Below are positions 1 through 6,492 of a stretch of DNA of 35,059 bases, piece by piece. The DNA is from Verrucomicrobiota bacterium (GTDB lineage Bacteria; Chlamydiota; Chlamydiia; Chlamydiales; FEN-1388). Positions within the stretch are counted from its first letter, which is position 1, and every line of letters starts with the position of its first letter. The DNA lies in contig JAFEGT010000016.1 in the NCBI GenBank assembly GCA_018239765.1, positions 1 through 35,059 on the forward strand, written 5' to 3'. Both the position numbers and the translations under genes were made by a program. The notes beneath the pieces were generated by a model. The model was not told where the DNA came from, did not search any database, and saw only the letters and a program-made list of their open reading frames with translations.

Positions 1-638
1 GTCTGCTCAGAGCTAAAGGTGCGAGCACCCCATGTGTGGGCAAGAGAGTTAATAAACCATGTTGAATGATGCAGTGCAAAGAGGCGAAGCCACCAAGAAA
101 TTACAAAAGCACCTAAATAGTCGTCTAATAACCAGCCTACGAACAGAAACGCAACGATGTTGGTTCCCATTATTAAGTAGCGGTAGTAGTTATGCTGGAA
201 CATTACCATTTTATTACGGAGCAAATCAGAAACCACCTTATTTTCGATAGGGCGCGGATGGTCAAAGAGCCACATTACGTGAGCATACCAGAATCCCTTC
301 TGAATGCAGTAAGGGTCGCGATCTGTATCTACATAGGCGTGGTGGATGCGGTGTTCAAAGGACCAGCGAAGAGCGCTACCTTGAGCTGCCATGCTTCCAA
401 AAAAGAGTAAAAAACCCTCTACGATCGGGTGGGCTTTATAGGTTTGGTGGGAATAAAATCTGTGATAGCCGCCAGTGATGCTCATTCCTGTTGCAAAATA
501 GAGCACAATCGTTGCAACCCACATACCCCAAGATGGAGAGTTATAGCAGAAATAGATCGGCAAGCCTACCAGCAGCGCAATGTGGTACGCAAGAACAAAA
601 ATTGTGGCGGGACGCCAGTTATACTTCGCTAAATCCAT
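1..638 (-). CDS. Fatty acid desaturase (acyl-CoA/acyl-lipid delta-9 type), 3' end cut off by window
   Basis: Membrane di-iron desaturase that would introduce a double bond into a fatty acyl chain. I translated this frame by hand: it is open from an ATG at 638 to the window edge, giving 212 residues. Two of the three histidine boxes of the family are visible: HRFYSH (residues 59-64, HX4H) and HRIHH (96-100, HX2HH), the latter followed by AYVDTDRDPY, typical of the delta-9 type. Hydrophobic stretches lie at about 12-30, 38-55, 70-85 and 155-180. The last visible residues, HHSTWFINSLAHTWG, also fit the family; the third histidine box lies beyond the window. An AGGAGA ribosome binding site sits 4 bases before the ATG. 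The substrate (acyl-CoA or acyl lipid) cannot be decided. Confidence 0.9.
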   Translation of the reverse strand, partial: MDLAKYNWRPATIFVLAYHIALLVGLPIYFCYNSPSWGMWVATIVLYFATGMSITGGYHRFYSHQTYKAHPIVEGFLLFFGSMAAQGSALRWSFEHRIHHAYVDTDRDPYCIQKGFWYAHVMWLFDHPRPIENKVVSDLLRNKMVMFQHNYYRYLIMGTNIVAFLFVGWLLDDYLGAFVISWWLRLFALHHSTWFINSLAHTWGARTFSSEQ

Positions 639-692
639 ATAATCTCCTATTAAATCTCAAAGGTAGATCATACACGAAACAGGACTTCTCGG

Positions 693-1580
693 CTAGTTTA
701 AATTGTTTATTATATACTCATCCAACCAGTGGTACTTAAACTCAGGGGCAGTATAGCCCAAATAGCCCATATGGCCTCCATATCGAGTAGTCTCAGCATA
801 GGGGGCCATGTCGCGTATCTCTTTGGTAATAAATGGGTCATCTTCGCTAAAAAGAATTTTACAATGACCCTTGATAGCTGAGATATAACGGCAGCTGCTT
901 GCATAGTTATAATAGTCATCTGCCCCAGAAAACCCCCAAATAGGGCCTGTAACCTTGTCATCAAAATCATAAAGGCTCTCTACAGCGCCCTTCAACCAGG
1001 GCCCAGCCTGTTTACAGATACTTTTGAGGTAGTAGCGATGGTAGATGGTCTTTTGAATAGATCTCACAGCCTTTGCAAGGTCTAGAGGCGGGTTTATAGC
1101 GAGGGTCTTTGTAACTGGAGAAGAGCTACCAAGCTCTCCTTGTAGCTTTAGGGCAATATTTGCCCCTAGCGAAAACCCCACCAGATTTACTTCTTGGGCG
1201 GGATAGTCCTTCTGCAGCAGCTCTAAAACAGCCAAAAGATCTTGGCTTCTTCCCGCATGGTAAGGAAGCTTAGAGAGCCCTTTTGCAGACCCACAGCTTC
1301 TGAGGTTCATACGTACGGCCATAATGTTGCGATCGAAGAGATGTTTTGCGATACGGATCATGTAGGGAGAGGCGTGGCTGCCTCCAAGGCCATGTACAAG
1401 TACGACTATTTTCTTAAAGCTTGGCGGGGTCGAACATTCGCATGTAATAAAGTCATCATTTCCAACGTGAATAGGCAAAGTGAACGATGGTGGTGGAGGT
1501 GGTGGACGTCTAAGCGATCCGAGAATAGTTTGCAGGTGCGGTGATGATAAAAAGGGTAATGGGTGGAATGGTGTGGTCAT
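693..1580 (-). CDS. YheT-family alpha/beta hydrolase
   Basis: Predicted alpha/beta-hydrolase-fold enzyme of the YheT/ABHD1-3-like group, probably a cytosolic esterase or lipase-like hydrolase of unknown substrate. Visible features are an N-terminal FLSSPHLQTILGSL segment typical of YheT proteins, the oxyanion region VLVHGLGGSH, the nucleophile elbow GFSLGAN (Ser about 137), an acidic residue in SEDDPF and the final catalytic His in GGHMGYLG. At 295 residues the length is normal. The frame also allows a TTG start 9 bases upstream at 1589, but I prefer the ATG at 1580; neither has a convincing ribosome binding site. A run of six prolines (about residues 26-31) is unusual. It lies downstream of and in the same direction as tRNA-Leu, separated by a GTGCCC palindrome. 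Confidence 0.85.
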   Translation of the reverse strand: MTTPFHPLPFLSSPHLQTILGSLRRPPPPPPSFTLPIHVGNDDFITCECSTPPSFKKIVVLVHGLGGSHASPYMIRIAKHLFDRNIMAVRMNLRSCGSAKGLSKLPYHAGRSQDLLAVLELLQKDYPAQEVNLVGFSLGANIALKLQGELGSSSPVTKTLAINPPLDLAKAVRSIQKTIYHRYYLKSICKQAGPWLKGAVESLYDFDDKVTGPIWGFSGADDYYNYASSCRYISAIKGHCKILFSEDDPFITKEIRDMAPYAETTRYGGHMGYLGYTAPEFKYHWLDEYIINNLN

Positions 1581-1593
1581 GTATACCAATTTA

Positions 1594-1676
1594 GTGCCCG
1601 TGCCCGATTTTACAAGCTTTTAAGGACTAACTACTAAAACATTCGGGCACGGGCACTCTAGGCGGGCACGGGCACG
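1594..1676. repeat. Hexamer-armed palindrome, copy A (core missing)
   Basis: A left arm made of two GTGCCC units (1594-1607) is the reverse complement of TCGGGCACGGGCAC at 1643-1656. A second right-arm block, CGGGCACGGGCACG, follows at 1663-1676. The spacer between the arms (about 35 bases) has none of the double-hairpin core seen in copies B and C, so this looks like a core-less derivative. It lies between tRNA-Leu and the YheT gene and could form a stem-loop in the transcript. Confidence 0.8.
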
Positions 1677-1706
1677 AATATTTTTGTTAATGGATATTTA
1701 AGAAAT

Positions 1707-1788
1707 TGCCCAGGATAGGAGTCGAACCTACACACCTTACGGTACCAGATCCTAAGTCTGGCGTGTCTGCCAATTTCACCACCTGGGC
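1707..1788 (-). tRNA. tRNA-Leu (anticodon TAG)
   Basis: The minus strand folds as a class II tRNA. The acceptor arm is GCCCAGG/CCTGGGC with discriminator A. The D arm contains TGGTGAAATTGGCAGACAC, as in leucine tRNAs. The anticodon loop is CTTAGGA (anticodon TAG), followed by a long variable arm (TGGTACCGTAAGGTGT region) and a T arm GTAGGTTCGACTCCTA. The 3' CCA is not encoded. The 82-base length suits tRNA-Leu. Confidence 0.95.
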
Positions 1789-1802
1789 AAAAAAGTAAGA
1801 TG

Positions 1803-1831
1803 AGTATACAATAACGGCACATTTTATGAAA
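1803..1831 (-). promoter_or_regulatory. Candidate promoter of tRNA-Leu
   Basis: On the minus strand, TATACT (1808-1803) lies about 15 bases before the tRNA and 17 bases after a weak -35 candidate TTTCAT (1831-1826). The -35 box overlaps the start codon of the divergent Nudix gene. The -10 is good and the -35 poor, so this is a tentative call. Confidence 0.35.
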
Positions 1832-2296
1832 GAAGCAGCTATCGCAATTATTTTTTTTAACGAAAACGTGCTCCTGGTCAAACGGCGCGATGTTCCCGTC
1901 TGGGTGCTTCCAGGAGGCGGAATTGACGCCGGTGAAACCCCGGAAATCGCATGCATTCGTGAAGCGAAAGAAGAGACGGGACTCGATGTAACAATCGTCC
2001 GTAAAGTAGGCACATGGCTCCCCATAAATAAGCTAGGTTCCGCGGCTTTTGTCTTTGAATGTCAATCAGTTACCATACCAGACGTTCTAGAAGAACAGGA
2101 AGAAAGTGCCGAAGTTGCCTTTTTTGCTCTCGACAATCTTCCCAAAACATTTTTCTTTTTACATCGCACATGGCTTAAAGCAGCCCTAGAAAATAAGCCC
2201 TCTAGAGTATATCTGATGCACGATCTTACCTACTGGCGCGTTATCAAAACGCTTCTTTGCCACCCCATTTTGTGTCTCAAATATCTTCTCTCATAA
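1826..2296 (+). CDS. Nudix hydrolase
   Basis: Nudix-fold pyrophosphohydrolase of 156 residues, probably acting on a nucleotide or other nucleoside-diphosphate-linked substrate in the cytosol. The Nudix box is intact, GX5EX7REUXEEXGU, from Gly31 to Leu53 with the metal-binding Glu residues E46, E49 and E50 (REAKEETGL). The N-terminal strand AAIAIIFFNENVLLVKR and the PVWVLPGGG turn are typical of MutT-like members. The C-terminal 30 residues, rich in Leu and Cys, are less typical. The gene is divergent from tRNA-Leu with only 37 bases between them and no clear ribosome binding site, so translation from a very short leader is possible. Substrate specificity cannot be read from the sequence. Confidence 0.9.
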   Translation: MKEAAIAIIFFNENVLLVKRRDVPVWVLPGGGIDAGETPEIACIREAKEETGLDVTIVRKVGTWLPINKLGSAAFVFECQSVTIPDVLEEQEESAEVAFFALDNLPKTFFFLHRTWLKAALENKPSRVYLMHDLTYWRVIKTLLCHPILCLKYLLS

Positions 2297-2337
2297 TAAA
2301 TGCCCTACTATGTACAACGTGAACGAAGATTTGGGTA

Positions 2338-2491
2338 CGTGCCCGTGCCCGTGTGCGTGCCCGTGCCCGCATTATTTTAATTTAATTTCCTCTAGAGCCC
2401 CTTTTAGGGGCGTTATAACTCGCCCTCAAGAGGGCTTTAACGGAATGATTGAAATTAGCGGGCACGGGCACGGGCACGCACACGGGCACGG
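2338..2491. repeat. Hexamer-armed palindrome, copy B (full element)
   Basis: The arms are tandem GTGCCC units: left 2338-2370, right (as GGGCAC) 2458-2491. They are reverse complements except for a one-hexamer copy-number shift. Between them lies a conserved core of about 55 bases holding two perfect hairpins, GCCCC-TTTTA-GGGGC (about 2397-2411) and GCCCTC-AA-GAGGGC (about 2422-2435). These also pair with each other around TTATAA, so the element can form a cruciform or branched stem. The core recurs in inverse orientation at 27.1 kb. It lies between the Nudix gene and dcd and holds no gene. Confidence 0.9.
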
Positions 2492-2629
2492 CTGTTATCG
2501 CCATTTAAGTCACACACTATTTTATTTAACCAATTCTTCAGTTTGATTGTGTATGTGTACGTTTTTACCTCTTTCGTTAAATAATGGAAGAGCGCTATTC
2601 TGATGCAAAACTAGAGTAGAGGAAGAAAC

Positions 2630-3193
2630 ATGGTAAAACCTGACCGCTGGATATGCAAAACTGCAGAAAAATCAAAAATCATCGAACCTTTTGTAGATCA
2701 TCTTGTACGCTATAATGAAGCGGGCAACAAAATCGTAAGCTATGGCCTATCAAGCTATGGCTATGATATACGCGTGGCAGACGAATTTAAAGTCTTCACA
2801 AACGTCTACAACACTGTCGTGGACCCAAAGCAGTTTCGAGACGATGCCTTTGTTGATATCATCACATCAGAATGTATCATCCCGCCAAATTCATTTGCTC
2901 TAGCACGCTCTGTAGAGTACTTTCGCATACCTCGAAATGTACTTGCATTCTGTATAGGCAAGTCCACATATGCCCGCTGCGGTATTATTGTAAACGTAAC
3001 ACCGTTTGAGCCAGGCTGGGAAGGCTACGTGACTCTCGAAATTTCAAACACAACTCCCCTTCCTGCAAAGATCTACGCGAACGAAGGTATTGCACAAGTT
3101 ATCTTCTTTGAAGGCGATGAATGCGAAACTTCCTACGCCGATCGCAAGGGTAAATATATGAAACAAGTTGGCATTGTAGGTCCTTCGGTTTAA
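2630..3193 (+). CDS. dcd: dCTP deaminase
   Basis: Converts dCTP to dUTP and ammonia, feeding dTMP synthesis in the cytosol; the family acts as a homotrimer. At 187 residues it has the normal length. Recognisable motifs are [10 protein letters not shown] (about 41-50), [12 protein letters not shown] (about 107-118), which holds the conserved Ser and Arg that contact the phosphates, and [16 protein letters not shown] (about 125-140), which carries the catalytic Glu. The C-terminal IAQVIFFEG and the [11 protein letters not shown] tail close over the nucleotide in this family. A GAGG-type site precedes the ATG. The next gene starts one base after the stop, so the two are probably co-translated. 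Confidence 0.95.
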   Translation: MVKPDRWICKTAEKSKIIEPFVDHLVRYNEAGNKIVSYGLSSYGYDIRVADEFKVFTNVYNTVVDPKQFRDDAFVDIITSECIIPPNSFALARSVEYFRIPRNVLAFCIGKSTYARCGIIVNVTPFEPGWEGYVTLEISNTTPLPAKIYANEGIAQVIFFEGDECETSYADRKGKYMKQVGIVGPSV

Positions 3194-3194
3194 G

Positions 3195-3476
3195 ATGATT
3201 GTACGTAATTGGTGGTGGGTACTTACATTTGCTATTGTATCGTTCGGCCTGTATGAACAGGCCGCAATGAAGCTCGAAAGAGAGATCTCTAGCCTCGACA
3301 AAGAGATCGCAAGCTTGGAGACGCGCATAGTCGATGCAAGTCACACGCAAAGCTATCTTAAGCTGCAGCAAGAGAGTTTTAACGACCCTGCCTGGGTCGA
3401 GCTTACTCTTATGCGATGCCTTGGAATGGTGCCAGAGGGCTACACCAAAATCTATTACAAAGAAACAGAACGATGA
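3195..3476 (+). CDS. Small membrane-anchored coiled-coil protein
   Basis: A 93-residue protein of unknown function. A short positive N-terminus (MIVRN) leads into one membrane segment (about residues 6-20, WWWVLTFAIVSFGLY). A heptad-like coiled coil follows (about 24-50, KLEREISSLDKEIASLETRI), then a short C-terminal domain (WVELTLMRCLGMVPEGYTKIYY). The bitopic plus coiled-coil design is like FtsL/FtsB (DivIC) division proteins, but I see no diagnostic motif. It starts 1 base after dcd and its stop overlaps the next start as ATGA. In Chlamydia a similar small gene precedes the paired CBS proteins, as I recall, so the neighbourhood is probably conserved. Confidence 0.8.
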   Translation: MIVRNWWWVLTFAIVSFGLYEQAAMKLEREISSLDKEIASLETRIVDASHTQSYLKLQQESFNDPAWVELTLMRCLGMVPEGYTKIYYKETER

Positions 3477-4717
3477 TACTCTCAGTTGTAGTAATCATCG
3501 TTCTTATACTTGCATCAGCCTTTTTTTCATGCAGCGAAGTTGCTTTTTTCTCTCTCTCCACCTCAAAGGTGCGAAGTTTTCGCTCCAATTCTGACATCAA
3601 AAAACAGCAAGTAGCTCGAGTTTTATCTCGCTCAAAAAGCCTTCTGGTGACGATTTTTATGTATAACACTATCGTCAACGTGCTTTTGCAAAACACAAGC
3701 TCCGACCTCTTTTCTCACGCCCAAAACAACTGGTTTTTAAAAGTAGGCGTACCCCTTGTACTTGTGCTTTTTTTGGGTGAGCTTTTCCCCAAATACATGG
3801 GTCTTATCCATAACGAAAAAATCGCTCTTCAATCCGTACGTGCTATAGAGTGGTTTGAGTGGATTATCACTCCACTTCGCATCATCATCACCCGACTTTC
3901 ATTTGTCCTTTCTCGACTCTTCTTTTTCTTTTTGAAGGCAGAGCCTGCTCTCTCAAAAGAAGAGCTAGTCCACATTCTTGACAGCTCAGAAGGCAAAGGA
4001 ATTTTGCATAAAGATGAGGCCGAACTTATCTACGGCGTACTCAACCTCGAAGACAAGCAGGTAAGCGAGCTTATGCGACCACGAAATGAAATGGCCATCT
4101 ACGATATTCAAGAGCCACTATCGAAGCTTATCCATCTCTTTTCTGAAGAAAACCTCTCCGAAGTTGCTCTTTTTGAAATGCCGCAAGAAAAGATGCTCGG
4201 CGTTATCCGTCTTCGCGACTTTTTTATCAAACGTGACAGCCTTACAACAGGACAAGACCTTCTTAAAATAGTAAGAAAGCCCTTTTTTGTTCCCGAAACA
4301 ACAAGTGCCGGCGCTCTTTTATCTCAGCTCAGAAACTATAATGGTGACACGGCCTGGGTTGTAGATGAGTATGGTGCAACCTGCGGCATGGTTACAGAAA
4401 AAGACCTTTTAGCCGATGTTGTAGGCACAAAATCACAATCCACAGATGAAAAGCCAGAGTATGAGCGCCTTTCAAAAGAGACTATTGTGGCAAATGGCAC
4501 CATGCCCTTAGATGATTTACGAGAGCTTTTTGATGTTGCACTCCCCTCAAAACATCATATGGTAACAATTGGAGGGCTTATTACAGAAAAGCTTGGCACC
4601 ATTCCATCAATAGGTACAGAACTTTCTGAAGAGTCTCTTTTTATGCGTGTGCTTTCTAGCGACGAGACAAAGGTGCGCAAAGTCTACATCCAAAAAAGGG
4701 CGGTAGAACATGGCTGA
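3473..4717 (+). CDS. DUF21/CBS-domain membrane protein (CNNM/CorC/TlyC family), first of pair
   Basis: A 414-residue inner-membrane protein of the CNNM/CorC-like family, in which members are linked to Mg2+ or Co2+ efflux and older annotations say hemolysin TlyC. The N-terminal DUF21 part (about 1-150) holds FFSCSEVAFFSLS after the first helix, then FLGELFPKYMG, the family GE-PK motif. A CBS pair follows (about 190-325: LMRPRNEMAIYDI and WVVDEYGATCGMVTEKDLL). A CorC_HlyC-like C-terminal domain runs from about 340 to the end. The frame is open from 3416, but I place the start at the ATG at 3473, where ATGA overlaps the previous stop and translation begins directly with the membrane segment MILSVVVIIVLILAS. 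Confidence 0.9.
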   Translation: MILSVVVIIVLILASAFFSCSEVAFFSLSTSKVRSFRSNSDIKKQQVARVLSRSKSLLVTIFMYNTIVNVLLQNTSSDLFSHAQNNWFLKVGVPLVLVLFLGELFPKYMGLIHNEKIALQSVRAIEWFEWIITPLRIIITRLSFVLSRLFFFFLKAEPALSKEELVHILDSSEGKGILHKDEAELIYGVLNLEDKQVSELMRPRNEMAIYDIQEPLSKLIHLFSEENLSEVALFEMPQEKMLGVIRLRDFFIKRDSLTTGQDLLKIVRKPFFVPETTSAGALLSQLRNYNGDTAWVVDEYGATCGMVTEKDLLADVVGTKSQSTDEKPEYERLSKETIVANGTMPLDDLRELFDVALPSKHHMVTIGGLITEKLGTIPSIGTELSEESLFMRVLSSDETKVRKVYIQKRAVEHG

Positions 4718-5909
4718 GACCACCTTTTGGCTTGTTGTCAGCATACTGTGGACTGCAGTTTTGTCATTTTATTCTATGCAAGAGATGGCCTGCATATCAT
4801 GCAATAAACTGCGTCTGGACTATGCCGTTGCGCAAAAAGAGCGCACAGCCATATGGCTCCAAAAACTTTTAGCCTCTCCACAACTACTCTTTAGCACAAC
4901 ACTCGTTGGTGTAAATGTAGCTATGATGATGAGCTCAGAGAGCTTTCGTAGGCTTTTTGAAGCATGGAATCTCGACCCTAACATGGCGCCAATTGTCACA
5001 ATCCCCTTTTTGCTGGTTTTTGGAGAGCTTATCCCGATGTTTGCCGCAAGACTCTATCCCGACCACGCAAGTCGCCTAGGCATTCCGTTACTGTATGCCA
5101 GTGCCATGGTTTTACGCCCCATTACCTCAGTGATTTCCTACTTTTTAAAAAGTGAAAAGCAGCACACTCCCGTTTTAAGTCGTGAGGAGCTCCAGAAGCT
5201 CCTGGAAGAGCATCAGGCTGGCTATTTGGGCGAACAGGCATCACCTGAAAACGACCTTATGGCCAATATATTTAGCCTACGCGCCATGCGCGCCTATCAG
5301 CTTATGCAAAAGTTAGATACTGTCATCTGTCTTCCAAGCAATGCATCTGTAGGTGACATGCGAGATGTAGTCAAAAGAACGGGGCAGCTCTTCTTTCCCC
5401 TCTTTCATCGCTACAAAAACAAAATTGTGGGCATGGTCTACCTTCAAGATCTTCTTCAGCAGGGATCAAATAAACGGGTAGATCAATATAGTAAGCCTAC
5501 AATCTTTGTACCGTATGAACTCTCAGCTTTAGAAATCATCCATAAGCTGCAAGATGAAGAGCAATCATCTGCTATTGTCATAAGCCCAAGTGGTGAGGCA
5601 AAGGGTATTATCTTTTTAGAGGATCTTATCGATGAGCTTTTTGGATCAGACTCTAAAGATGAATCAGAAGATTTACGCTACCTGGAAAAAACGATACCTG
5701 CTGACACACTTATAGAAGAGTTTAACGCTACTTACGACACAGAAATCGAAGCCAATGGCTGCAAAACCTTTAGCGACCTTATAGAAAAGTCCCTCGGTAG
5801 GCACCCAAGAGTCAATGAGATGATTTTGATAGATCCATTTGAGCTCATCATAAAAGAAACCTCGCTTTTCAAAGCAAAGACAATCCAAATTAGAAATAAA
5901 ACTCCCTGA
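4710..5909 (+). CDS. DUF21/CBS-domain membrane protein, second of pair
   Basis: A 399-residue paralogue of the preceding protein, overlapping its 3' end by 8 bases. DUF21 features include SFYSMQEMACISCNKLRL after the first helix and FLLVFGELIPMFAARLYP (the GE-P motif with FAARL in place of the usual basic PK). A CBS pair spans about 190-315 (LDTVICLPSNASVGDMRDVV and SSAIVISPSGEAKGIIFLEDL), followed by a degenerate C-terminal domain (DTEIEANGCKTFSDLIEKSLG). Tandem, slightly diverged copies suggest the two work together, perhaps as a heteromer, in metal transport or membrane homeostasis; this is inference. The paired arrangement matches what I recall for chlamydiae. Confidence 0.88.
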   Translation: MAETTFWLVVSILWTAVLSFYSMQEMACISCNKLRLDYAVAQKERTAIWLQKLLASPQLLFSTTLVGVNVAMMMSSESFRRLFEAWNLDPNMAPIVTIPFLLVFGELIPMFAARLYPDHASRLGIPLLYASAMVLRPITSVISYFLKSEKQHTPVLSREELQKLLEEHQAGYLGEQASPENDLMANIFSLRAMRAYQLMQKLDTVICLPSNASVGDMRDVVKRTGQLFFPLFHRYKNKIVGMVYLQDLLQQGSNKRVDQYSKPTIFVPYELSALEIIHKLQDEEQSSAIVISPSGEAKGIIFLEDLIDELFGSDSKDESEDLRYLEKTIPADTLIEEFNATYDTEIEANGCKTFSDLIEKSLGRHPRVNEMILIDPFELIIKETSLFKAKTIQIRNKTP

Positions 5910-5928
5910 ACCTATCCAAGAAATTCTG

Positions 5929-5971
5929 TTGAATTAAAAATGAACGTACTCTATGAAGGTTGAGACAACCT
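5929..5971 (+). promoter_or_regulatory. Candidate promoter and hairpin ahead of the oxidase cluster
   Basis: TTGAAT (5929-5934) and TATGAA (5952-5957) are spaced 17 bases apart, a good sigma-66/sigma-70-type match. The -10 runs straight into a perfect 6-bp inverted repeat, AGGTTG-AGA-CAACCT (5957-5971), at the expected start of transcription. This could be an operator or a 5' RNA hairpin. An AAAAAGGAG site precedes the first gene at 5986. Confidence 0.5.
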
Positions 5972-5985
5972 AAAAAGGAGTTCAA

Positions 5986-6312
5986 ATGATCTGTCCTGCA
6001 TGTCCCGTTATAGCCATGACCGGAAGCGCTATCAGCGCCTATTTTGGTTTTGATCGCAAGGATTTACGCCCATACGCTGTTGTTGCTACTACAGTGCTCA
6101 CAGGTGTTACTGTTGTTGCCTTACGCATATTGTTAGGCATTAGCATTTGTGACGGTAATGGCGATTTTAGCCCACGAAATTTTGTGCAAGTTGGTGCTAT
6201 TTCTATTGTACTTGGCATCGTCTACACAGTAGCAATACAGTACCTTCTTAATCGCTATGTCCCCCCACAACAACCAGGGCCAGCAGCAAAATCATGCTGC
6301 GGCTGCAAATAA
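5986..6312 (+). CDS. Small Cys-containing membrane protein, first gene of oxidase cluster
   Basis: 108 residues of unknown function. The N-terminus begins MICPACPVIAM (a CPAC pair), followed by a small-residue helix. Two clear membrane helices lie at about 30-52 and 66-85, with SICDGNGDF between them, and the protein ends KSCCGCK. The paired cysteines at both ends could bind a metal or form disulfides. It has a strong AAGGAG site and a candidate promoter upstream, and its stop is 9 bases before the small CPRC gene, so it probably leads the transcript containing the multicopper oxidase. Its architecture resembles the small membrane proteins at 8906 and 9840. Confidence 0.8.
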   Translation: MICPACPVIAMTGSAISAYFGFDRKDLRPYAVVATTVLTGVTVVALRILLGISICDGNGDFSPRNFVQVGAISIVLGIVYTVAIQYLLNRYVPPQQPGPAAKSCCGCK

Positions 6313-6321
6313 GGATACGAA

Positions 6322-6492
6322 ATGATACATGATTTACTCTTTCAGCTCATGCTCATTGCAGCTGAACCACAAACTTCACAACTTGTAGAAACACCTAAGG
6401 CATATACATGCCCACGTTGTCGTCGAATTGAACCTAAAGGCCCTAGAAAAAGACCCGATCCAAGATATGTACCAGGAGCAAAAAAGAAATGA
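6322..6492 (+). CDS. 56-residue CPRC protein (copy 1), coupled to the multicopper oxidase
   Basis: A short gene read by hand: ATG at 6322, TGA at 6490-6492, AAGGA ribosome binding site. The protein starts MIHDLLFQLMLIAAEPQT (a short hydrophobic N-terminus), then TPKAYTCPRCRRIEPKGP with one CXXC pair (Cys30, Cys33), and ends PDPRYVPGAKKK. A close paralogue lies at 13671, including its ribosome binding site; the conserved N-terminus, CPRC core and C-terminus under codon-level divergence argue that it is truly translated. Its stop overlaps the oxidase start as ATGA, so oxidase translation probably depends on it. One CXXC pair cannot bind Zn or Cu tetrahedrally alone, so a dimer, a metallochaperone or a purely leader-type role are open. 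I know no named family for it. Confidence 0.8.
   Translation: MIHDLLFQLMLIAAEPQTSQLVETPKAYTCPRCRRIEPKGPRKRPDPRYVPGAKKK

Noticed and set aside
1594-2491. Possible CRISPR array from the repeated GTGCCC units
   Set aside because: Units are contiguous hexamers arranged as inverted arms, without spacers, and no cas gene is present.
2310-2546. Open frame of 78 codons across palindrome B (CPCPCACPCP and GHGHGHAHGHG)
   Set aside because: The composition comes from reading the GTGCCC/GGGCAC hexamers; it has no conserved domain and exists only because of the repeat.
3416-3472. Upstream extension of the first DUF21/CBS gene to 3416
   Set aside because: The added 19 residues overlap the previous gene out of frame and lack membrane or family features; the ATG at 3473 has a classic ATGA coupling.
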